Part shown: positions 32,711-39,202 of the stretch, piece after piece
How positions within the stretch are numbered: the first letter of the stretch is position 1
Layout of the letters: each line of letters opens with the position of its first letter
Source of the DNA: Bacillus_AB infantis_C
GTDB taxonomy: Bacteria > Bacillota > Bacilli > Bacillales > Cytobacillaceae
Length of the DNA stretch: 64,000 nucleotides
NCBI RefSeq assembly: GCF_050107595.1
Contig: NZ_JBNILH010000004.1
Coordinates: 186,001 to 250,000, forward strand
Direction: 5' to 3'
The notes under the pieces: generated by a model
Told to the model about the DNA's origin: nothing
Database searches by the model: none
What the model saw: the letters and a program-made list of their open reading frames with translations, nothing else
Translations under genes and position numbers: made by a program

Positions 32711-33731
32711 GTGCTTTCACTTCCTTGATTGAGACTTTTTCCTGATGAATGTACATAAGGGCGCGCTGCACTTCCTGGTCGGTTCCCTGGAATTCAACAA
32801 CGAGGTTCCCAAACGGGATGCCCTGCAGCTCGGTGATATTCCCGAACAGCACATTTATATCTATATCGAACTTCTTGGCAAGCCTGGAAAGCAGCGGCTG
32901 TCCGGCTGACTGGCCGACGAAATTGATCCGGAAGATCCTTTCCCTGCCATTGTTTTTCTCAACAAGCTGCTTTACAGAATCAGGGATCGAATCATTCATA
33001 ACAGAGCTGACAAAGTTCTGGGCAGTCTGTGTTTTCGGTGCCGAGAATACATCGAACACTGATCCTTCCTCAATGATCTTCCCTGCCTCGATCACCGCCA
33101 CCCTGTCGCAGATTTCCCTGATGACCGTCATTTCATGGGTGATGATCAGGATGGTGATGTTGTATTCTGCATTAATTTTTTTCAAAAGCTGAAGGATGCT
33201 GCTTGTCGTCTGTGGATCAAGGGCCGATGTCGCTTCGTCGCACAGAAGAATCGATGGCTGTGTCGCAAGCGCCCTGGCAATCCCGACCCTTTGCTTCTGG
33301 CCGCCTGAAAGCTGATCCGGATATTTATCCGCTTTATCGGCAAGGCCGACAAACTCAAGCAGTTCAGCGACCCGTTTGCGGATCTGCTCTTTTGGCAGCT
33401 TTGCCAGGGTGAGCGGCATGGCTACATTGGCGAACACCGTCTTTGAGTTCAGCAGATTGAAATGCTGGAATACCATCCCGATATTACGTTTAACTTCTCT
33501 CACCTCTTTTGCTGAAAGGGAGGTAAGGTCATGCCCATCGACAATCACCTTGCCTGAGGTCGGCCTTTCGAGCAGATTCACACAGCGGATCAGCGAGCTT
33601 TTCCCCGCTCCGCTGAAGCCGATGACACCAAAGATTTCTCCTTTATTGATGGCAAGATCAATGCCATTCAATGCCGCAACCTGCTGGCCCCCGCTTTCAT
33701 ACACCTTTTTGAGATCCTGGAATTCTATCAT
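32700..33731 (-). CDS. metN: Methionine ABC transporter ATP-binding protein
   Basis: ABC ATPase of 343 residues. Walker A is GFSGAGKSS (about 38-46), the signature LSGGQKQRVGIARAL, and Walker B ILLCDEATSALDP. The C-terminal NIL domain (about 265-340), which binds methionine and inhibits uptake, is present. GGAGGGTG precedes the ATG. Expression should be limited by two SAM riboswitches in the leader. Confidence 0.95.
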   Translation of the reverse strand: MIEFQDLKKVYESGGQQVAALNGIDLAINKGEIFGVIGFSGAGKSSLIRCVNLLERPTSGKVIVDGHDLTSLSAKEVREVKRNIGMVFQHFNLLNSKTVFANVAMPLTLAKLPKEQIRKRVAELLEFVGLADKADKYPDQLSGGQKQRVGIARALATQPSILLCDEATSALDPQTTSSILQLLKKINAEYNITILIITHEMTVIREICDRVAVIEAGKIIEEGSVFDVFSAPKTQTAQNFVSSVMNDSIPDSVKQLVEKNNGRERIFRINFVGQSAGQPLLSRLAKKFDIDINVLFGNITELQGIPFGNLVVEFQGTDQEVQRALMYIHQEKVSIKEVKAHAS

Positions 33732-33768
33732 TTTGTTTCACCCTCCATATCAAATAAGAAATGCGCAA

Positions 33769-33938
33769 GCGCCTTGGTCACCCTTAAGGAACACAGACTA
33801 AGACCGCCACGTCCTGTGGCAACGTCTGCATGACCCCCATCCTGGGGGCCTCAAGACGTGCCTCCCGGAAAGGCGTTCTTTGCCTTTTTGGGAGGAGTGG
33901 CTTGTGACCTCGAGGGGGTAGGCGCTGGAGCTAGACAC
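33769..33938. repeat. Multi-stem dispersed repeat within the metN leader
   Basis: About 170 bp with nested pairing: AGCGCCT with AGGCGCT at the ends, GGTCAC with GTGACC inside them, then hairpins CCAC-GTCCT-GTGG, AACGTCT...AGACGT enclosing CCCCC-ATCCT-GGGGG, and CTCCC...GGGAG. This resembles another dispersed element seen in many Bacillaceae genomes. It lies between the second riboswitch terminator and metN. Confidence 0.75.
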
Positions 33939-33973
33939 TAATCAAAGTTGAAAAAATATACTTTCTTAACATT

Positions 33974-34003
33974 AAAAAACCCTCTCCTGAGAACAGAAGA
34001 GGG
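33974..34003 (-). terminator. Terminator of SAM riboswitch 2
   Basis: Stem CCCTCTTCTG / CAGGAGAGGG with a 4-nt loop followed by UUUUUU on the minus strand. The GAAGAG side can alternatively pair with the aptamer tail AAGAAGAGCC region, as expected of S-box control. Confidence 0.9.
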
Positions 34004-34020
34004 CATGCATCATCAGCATT

Positions 34021-34130
34021 GGCTCTTCTTATCTCCCAGGCTCACACCTGCTGGAATTGGCACAGTACTCATAAGAGTCCGCTGCCGAGGCTTCACAGGG
34101 CCAGTCCCTCTGCCTCTCTGGATAAGAAAT
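34021..34130 (-). ncRNA. SAM-I riboswitch (S-box) aptamer 2
   Basis: Read on the minus strand: P1 strand CTTATCCAGAGAGG, the conserved GAGGGACTGGCCC and GTGAAGCC segments, then GTGCCAATTCCAGCAG and the closing GATAAGAAG. The core carries all the invariant S-box blocks. Its own terminator follows. It is the downstream member of a tandem pair controlling metNIQ. Confidence 0.95.
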
Positions 34131-34201
34131 TATGGTTTTCCTATAAAATTAATTGGTTTTAACACAATAGCTATGCAGCACCCCGCACTTTTATTCCGGA
34201 A

Positions 34202-34233
34202 AACAAGAAAGCCCTCTTCAAAAAGAAGAGGGC
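34202..34233 (-). terminator. Terminator of SAM riboswitch 1
   Basis: Perfect 9-bp stem GCCCTCTTC / GAAGAGGGC (34211-34219 and 34225-34233) with a 5-nt loop and a U-rich tail on the minus strand. Confidence 0.9.
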
Positions 34234-34251
34234 AGAATAATAGGCGTTCGT

Positions 34252-34359
34252 CCTCTTCTTATCTTTCAGGCAATCTGCCTGCTGGAATTGGCACGGTTCA
34301 TCAGTCCGCTGCCGAGGTGTCATAGGGCCAGTCCCTCTACCTCTCTGGATAAGAAGCTA
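34252..34359 (-). ncRNA. SAM-I riboswitch (S-box) aptamer 1
   Basis: Minus strand: AGCTTCTTATCCAGAGAGG, GAGGGACTGGCCC, ATGACACC, GTGCCAATTCCAGCAG and GATAAGAAGAGG. It is the first of two complete aptamer-terminator units. The promoter lies 37 bp upstream. Confidence 0.95.
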
Positions 34360-34395
34360 TCGTATTAAGTTTGTTTGCTTGATTAATTGTTTTTT

Positions 34396-34424
34396 ACTTT
34401 ACACGCGTTTTAAAGTTCTGTCAA
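34396..34424 (-). promoter_or_regulatory. Sigma-A promoter of the met operon
   Basis: TTGACA (34424-34419), 17-bp spacer, TAAAGT (34401-34396) on the minus strand. Transcription from here enters aptamer 1 about 30 nt later. Confidence 0.82.
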
Positions 34425-34440
34425 ACTCTTTTTAAAAATT

Positions 34441-34569
34441 TGTGGATAAAATTTTTTATCCACAATCTCTGTAAGCCCTTACCTATTTTTTATAGAGTTC
34501 TGGAAAAATAAAGCTCCCTCTTCTGTGGATAAAGGGGGTTTTCCACATTTTCCGCTTCTGTTATCAACA
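34441..34569. promoter_or_regulatory. Cluster of DnaA boxes
   Basis: Three perfect DnaA boxes TTATCCACA (minus 34441-34449, plus 34456-34464, minus 34524-34532) and two with one mismatch (TTTTCCACA at 34539-34547, TTATCAACA at 34561-34569). The first two form an inverted pair with perfect 11-bp arms, TGTGGATAAAA-TT-TTTTATCCACA. The cluster lies between the met promoter and the -10 region of the PAS kinase gene. Confidence 0.8.
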
Positions 34570-34632
34570 TTCTCCTAGGGATACACACAAGAAGAGGGAG
34601 TTTACTCCTATATTTCTGCCCACTCGTCTATT

Positions 34633-34638
34633 GTATAA
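34633..34638 (+). promoter_or_regulatory. -10 element of the PAS kinase gene
   Basis: TATAAT in the context TTGTATAATAG. No good -35 is seen at the usual distance. Its position excludes the upstream in-frame GTG at 34641 as the translation start. Confidence 0.5.
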
Positions 34639-34679
34639 TAGTGGAAAAGAGCAAATTGTACTGCATTCCGGGAGGGAGA

Positions 34680-36107
34680 ATGGTTTTGATTGCAGCAAAC
34701 AGAGACTATCAATCTGAATTATTTGTGGACAAAGTTGAAGCAAAGAATCTCGAACTGGCTCTGAAGCATTCGGCAGACCTGATTTCAAGGCATACAAAAG
34801 AAGGTATCTTTTTATACGTTTCACCATCCTGCAGCACCCTTTTGGGCTATACACAAGAGGAACTTTACAAGGATTGCATTCTCGCCTACTGCCACCCCCA
34901 AGATAAAGAAATCCTCAAAAAAGAATTCGGCGGGCTATCCCCGGGCAGCAGCTCACGCATTTCATTCCGGTTCCGCCGCAAGGAAGGCGACTATATCTGG
35001 CTTGAGACCAGCATCAGCACACTCGGGGACAGCCAGGAAGCCATGTGCATTTCCAGAGATATGACCGAGCGCGTCATTATGGAAGAAGAAAACATGGAAA
35101 CCCAGGAAAAATACCGCTTCCTGGTTGAATACAGCCGGGATACCATAGGCATGACAACTGAAAAAGGCATATGGACTTATATGAATGATGAAGGCAAGAA
35201 GGTGTTTGGCTTCACTTCAAGCAAGGAAATCATAGGCGCTTCTTTATATGACTATGTATCACCTTCTGACCATGGCTATCTGAAGGATTTTTATCAGGCG
35301 AACCAAACCGTCAGCTTTGAATTAAACCTCATCAGGAGCGACGGGAGCACCCGGAAGGCAGCCATCCAGCTGATCCCCACCGTTTTTAAGAACCGGAAGC
35401 TTTTCCAGATCATCATCAAAGACGTGACCGGCCAGAAAAAGACTGAAGAAAAGCTCCATAATGCAGAAAAGCTCTCTGTCGTCGGGCAGCTTGCCGCAGG
35501 AATCGCCCATGAAATCAGAAATCCCCTAACCGCAATCAAAGGCTTTACCCAGCTGCTTACTGAGCGGAAAACAGAAAAATATGGGGATGTGATTCTTTCC
35601 GAGCTCGAACGGATCGAGGAAATTGTCAATGATCTCCTTGTCCTTGCCAAGCCTGTCGTGACAGAGGCACAGGAAACCAATCTGGTGAATATAGTCAAAA
35701 GCGTCGTCACCCTTTTAAACACACAGGCGCTTATTTATAACATTATGATAGATGTAAAATACTCCCTGGCTGAAATCAGCGTCCGCTGCGAGATCGATAA
35801 AATCAAGCAGGTGCTCATCAATGTTATCAAGAATTCGATTGAAGCCATGCCCCATGGCGGAAAAATCAGCATTGAAGTCAGGCAGGATAACACCTTTGCG
35901 ATGATCAGCGTGAAGGATGAAGGTGTCGGCATCCCTGAAGAACGGCTGCCTAAGCTCGGTGAACCGTTCTACAGCACGAAGGAAAAGGGGACGGGCCTTG
36001 GGCTCATGATCTGCAACCGGATCATCAAAAGCCATGGCGGAAACATTTATATTACAAGCAAGGAAAATGAAGGGACCATCGTTAAATTGCTGATCCCTGT
36101 CGTCTAA
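34680..36107 (+). CDS. PAS-domain sensor histidine kinase, sporulation-kinase-like
   Basis: A soluble kinase of about 475 residues. Two PAS domains (about 15-135 and 145-260) are followed by the HisKA H-box AHEIRNPLTAIKGF, the N-box NVIKNSIEAM, and the G-boxes DEGVGIP and GTGLGL. The H-box with ERIEEIVNDLLVLAKP is typical of the KinA/KinE-type kinases that feed the Spo0F-Spo0A phosphorelay. No membrane segment is seen and no response regulator is adjacent, which fits an orphan kinase. GGGAGG precedes both ATG 34680 and TTG 34686; ATG is taken. Confidence 0.85.
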   Translation: MVLIAANRDYQSELFVDKVEAKNLELALKHSADLISRHTKEGIFLYVSPSCSTLLGYTQEELYKDCILAYCHPQDKEILKKEFGGLSPGSSSRISFRFRRKEGDYIWLETSISTLGDSQEAMCISRDMTERVIMEEENMETQEKYRFLVEYSRDTIGMTTEKGIWTYMNDEGKKVFGFTSSKEIIGASLYDYVSPSDHGYLKDFYQANQTVSFELNLIRSDGSTRKAAIQLIPTVFKNRKLFQIIIKDVTGQKKTEEKLHNAEKLSVVGQLAAGIAHEIRNPLTAIKGFTQLLTERKTEKYGDVILSELERIEEIVNDLLVLAKPVVTEAQETNLVNIVKSVVTLLNTQALIYNIMIDVKYSLAEISVRCEIDKIKQVLINVIKNSIEAMPHGGKISIEVRQDNTFAMISVKDEGVGIPEERLPKLGEPFYSTKEKGTGLGLMICNRIIKSHGGNIYITSKENEGTIVKLLIPVV

Positions 36108-36112
36108 GTGGA

Positions 36113-36140
36113 GCTTCCGGCGTTTTGCCGGAGGCTTTTT
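36113..36140 (+). terminator. Terminator of the PAS kinase gene
   Basis: Stem GCTTCCGGC / GCCGGAGGC (36113-36121 and 36127-36135), loop of 5 nt, then TTTTT. Confidence 0.88.
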
Positions 36141-36228
36141 CTGCAATATCTGCCTCTATTAAACCTCTTCCTTTACAGCTGTATAGCTCTCCTTCTTAAG
36201 AACATTTCCCTCCCCCTTCAAACATATG

Positions 36229-36255
36229 TAAAAACTCCTGCCAAACTGCCGATAT
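36229..36255 (+). promoter_or_regulatory. SigD promoter of the globin-coupled receptor
   Basis: TAAA (36229-36232), 15-bp spacer, GCCGATAT (36248-36255): an exact match to the SigD motility consensus. Confidence 0.88.
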
Positions 36256-36294
36256 AAACTAGGAAAATAGATATAGAAAATGGGAGTGTTTCAG

Positions 36295-37596
36295 GTGCTT
36301 TTTACGAAAACAGCAAAACCGAAATCGTTTGACCTTGAAAGCTTGATTCAAAGAGAACAGCAAAATGTGGTGATGGAGGCGGAATTTGATCAGGACCTGA
36401 AGCTGCAGCTTGAAGTGATGGGGCTCACAAAAGAAGATCTGGCTATTTTGCGGGCTGTGCGTCCGATTGCCGAAAAGCATATCAGTGCCGTTTACAATAA
36501 ACTTCTCACTTATGAACAAGAGGATGTAAGAAAAATAACTGATATTTCTAAAATAGGTGTAACAATAGAGATGAGCCAGCAGTATATCCTCAGTCTGTTC
36601 GACGGAATTGTTAATGCAGAATTTATTGAGCGCCGCAGGGTAGCCGCAAGAGCATATGTACAGATCGGGGTGCAAATTCACTGGTATATGACCATTTATC
36701 AGCTGCTTATGAAAAACATGATGGGAGCAATCATGAAGGAGCTGGAGCTGACTTCGAATGATCAGCGCCGTCTGAGTTTTGCAATGGCTAATATCTTCAA
36801 TCTGGAGATCCAGCTCTGCATTTCCATTATGCAGAAGACTATGGAAAACCTTGCAGCCGAAAAAGAGAGCCAGGCGAAGACAGAATTGAAAGGCTATGTC
36901 GGGGAAATCGTTGAAAATCTGGCAGCCATGTCAGAGCAGACAGGCGCATCAGTTAAACAGATTGTGCATCAGTCACAGCAGATCTCAGGCAATGCAAAGG
37001 ATGGGGCCATTTCTTCAACAGAAATGGAATCGCGTTCTTCCAAGGGCCGTGATCAGCTGAACCGTGTTGTGGAAAATATGCATGAGCTGAAGAGCAATGT
37101 GAATGAAATTACAAGCACCATCAGCAGCCTGGAAAAAACCTCAAACCAGATCGGCGAGATTGCCGGCGTGATTACAAGCATTGCAGATCAGACCAATCTG
37201 CTCGCACTTAATGCTGCTATTGAAGCCGCACGGGCAGGCGAGCATGGGAAGGGATTTGCGGTAGTTGCTGATGAGGTCAGAAAGCTGGCTGAACAGACAA
37301 AGGACTCCTCCTCCAATATTACATCCCTGCTGAATGCAACGATCAGGCAAATTTCAGAGGTCATTTCGCAGATCGGCACGATTGATGGAATTGTCGTGAA
37401 TGGAAATAAAGAGATTGAGAACACAGGGAATGTCTTCAAAGAAATCCTGTCGGCAAGCACAGAAAGCAAGGATAAGAGCCGCCAGATCGAAAAGGACATC
37501 GAGCTCCTCACCGGCCTTCTTTCAGAAATCAGCAGCGCTGCAGCCAAGCTGTCTGATTCCGCCGAGGAACTAAGCGTAACAGTAGCGAATTTTTAA
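36295..37596 (+). CDS. Globin-coupled methyl-accepting chemotaxis protein (HemAT-like)
   Basis: A soluble receptor of 433 residues. The N-terminal protoglobin-like domain spans about 30-180 and the C-terminal MA signalling domain about 200-433, with the hairpin tip NLLALNAAIEAARAGEHGKG. No transmembrane segment or HAMP is present, as in HemAT. The distal-side Tyr (SAVYNKLL) is kept, but the proximal heme His of HemAT appears to be Tyr (RAYVQIG). GGGAG lies eight bases before the GTG at 36295; that site overlaps the upstream ATG at 36280. A SigD promoter precedes the gene. Confidence 0.87.
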   Translation: MLFTKTAKPKSFDLESLIQREQQNVVMEAEFDQDLKLQLEVMGLTKEDLAILRAVRPIAEKHISAVYNKLLTYEQEDVRKITDISKIGVTIEMSQQYILSLFDGIVNAEFIERRRVAARAYVQIGVQIHWYMTIYQLLMKNMMGAIMKELELTSNDQRRLSFAMANIFNLEIQLCISIMQKTMENLAAEKESQAKTELKGYVGEIVENLAAMSEQTGASVKQIVHQSQQISGNAKDGAISSTEMESRSSKGRDQLNRVVENMHELKSNVNEITSTISSLEKTSNQIGEIAGVITSIADQTNLLALNAAIEAARAGEHGKGFAVVADEVRKLAEQTKDSSSNITSLLNATIRQISEVISQIGTIDGIVVNGNKEIENTGNVFKEILSASTESKDKSRQIEKDIELLTGLLSEISSAAAKLSDSAEELSVTVANF

Positions 37597-37603
37597 AAAT
37601 GCA

Positions 37604-37640
37604 AAAGAGAAGCATAGCCATCTGTGCTTCTCTTTGTTTA
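37604..37640 (+). terminator. Terminator of the globin-coupled receptor
   Basis: Stem GAGAAGCA / TGCTTCTC (37607-37614 and 37625-37632) followed by TTTGTTTA. Confidence 0.85.
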
Positions 37641-37851
37641 TATTCAGGATTCGGTTCACTGTACAAACTTAAAAAGGGAACGGATGAGAAACCGGGACAG
37701 AAGGTAAATCGGCTCAATCAGATCGATTGCAACATCAATCACTTCAAGCTTGCTATTCTTTTTCTTTTCTTTCTTCCGCTTCATTCTGAATTTCAAAATA
37801 CCGCCCTCCCGCCTTGAGTTGTATATATTTTACAATAAAGTACCAGCTTTG

Positions 37852-38625
37852 TCATTTCACGGCAGGCCAGATGGTCCAGCAATCCTGCTCCGTGATTTCC
37901 CCGGCATCTGTCAGCCTGCTTTCAATATGATCCGCGAGCTCTGCCAGCTCGCTGTCATTCAGCTCATGAAGGATGGAGCGTCCTGTTCTTTCCAGCAAAT
38001 CATGGCGCAATCCGCTGATATCGCTGTACCTTTTCCTTACTTCCCATAAGGAAATCTCTTTGACCGAGGAGAAACCTGCTTCCTTCAGCGCTGATTGAAC
38101 AGCAGCAATGCTATATCTCCGCCGAATCTCTTTTTCTGCAAGTTCCGGAAATTTTTCAAAAAAGAACCCTCTGATATGTGTACCGCTGCCAGGGAGCAGG
38201 CAGTCCTCCGGCGTCCGGTCCTGAATCAGGCAAAATCCTCCTGGGCGCAGCACCCGGAAGCATTCAGCAAAGGCGGCCGGAAGCTGGTCGAGATGGTGGA
38301 TGACAGCTCTTTCAAGCACCATATCATAAGCCTCTGCCTCCATGCCGGTTTCGTACGCATTTCCATGCACAAATTCTATCTGCGGATAACCCTCCGAGGT
38401 CCTGCCTGCGGCCGCAAGCAGTTCCCGTGAGAAATCCAGCCCTGTCACATATGCTGCCCCCATATCAGCCACAGCGCGGGTGTAGATTCCCCCTCCACAC
38501 CCAATGTCGAGAACCCTTTTTCCCCTTATATCAATTTCCTTCCCAACCGTCTCTATCCATGTTGGATCAGCTTTCCGGGAATAATACGTATGCTGATTCG
38601 TTTTTTCATGAAAATTGATTGGCAC
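37852..38625 (-). CDS. SAM-dependent class-I methyltransferase
   Basis: A 257-residue protein. SAM-binding motif I is VLDIGCGGGIYTRA (about 37-50), with the acidic residue of the next strand in VTGLDFS and post-motifs MVLERAVIHHL and LRPGGFCLIQD, as in UbiE/Methyltransf_11 proteins. The start is GTG with GGAGGGG upstream. The substrate cannot be inferred; neighbours are chemotaxis and GNAT genes without an obvious shared pathway. Confidence 0.85.
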   Translation of the reverse strand: MPINFHEKTNQHTYYSRKADPTWIETVGKEIDIRGKRVLDIGCGGGIYTRAVADMGAAYVTGLDFSRELLAAAGRTSEGYPQIEFVHGNAYETGMEAEAYDMVLERAVIHHLDQLPAAFAECFRVLRPGGFCLIQDRTPEDCLLPGSGTHIRGFFFEKFPELAEKEIRRRYSIAAVQSALKEAGFSSVKEISLWEVRKRYSDISGLRHDLLERTGRSILHELNDSELAELADHIESRLTDAGEITEQDCWTIWPAVK

Positions 38626-38711
38626 TGGGATCCCCTCCTTATTAGTTAATTATAAGGCTGAGATATTAAAGGAAAAATATTGAAATTTTTATCATATGTG
38701 ATAGGTTTGGC

Positions 38712-39173
38712 TTATTCTTTTTCCAAGATAGTCAGCTGTACACCGGGTTCAGGCTCCAGCTCGCCTTTTTCTTTAAAACCAAACCTTTTATATAATTGAA
38801 GGGCCGGAATATTCCCTTTCCCTGTCATCACCTTCATCTTCCTTCCAGCAAATTCACAGGTTAAATAGGCAAGCAGTCTCTTAGCGATGCCTCTCCGAAA
38901 AAACGATGGATGAACAGTCAGGCGGCTGACCACCACCCCATTTTCATCCTCTTCATAAGCAAGAATACCAGCCAATCTTCCTTCCATGCTCATTCCGATA
39001 AAGCTTTCACTGGAGGCCATCAAGCTTTCGGCTGTATCCAGGAGCTGCGGGATAGCATCAAAGCCTATCAGCTTTGCTTCTGCCTGATAGGATGGGATCT
39101 GGATGCTCAAGACCTCCTCAGCGGTTTTTCGGTCTTTTATATTCAGATGTTTAATTGCTTCTTTTGCATTCAA
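38712..39173 (-). CDS. GNAT-family N-acetyltransferase
   Basis: A 153-residue single GNAT domain. Motif A, the acetyl-CoA pyrophosphate loop, is HPSFFRRGIAKRLL near residues 88-101. Motif B covers NIPALQLYKRFGFKEKGE. The start is TTG with GGGGG about seven bases upstream. It lies 30 bp after the GGDEF-EAL gene and may be co-transcribed with it. The substrate is unknown. Confidence 0.83.
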   Translation of the reverse strand: MNAKEAIKHLNIKDRKTAEEVLSIQIPSYQAEAKLIGFDAIPQLLDTAESLMASSESFIGMSMEGRLAGILAYEEDENGVVVSRLTVHPSFFRRGIAKRLLAYLTCEFAGRKMKVMTGKGNIPALQLYKRFGFKEKGELEPEPGVQLTILEKE

Positions 39174-39202
39174 CTGACTTCCCCCATTTCTTCAGCGATC
39201 AT

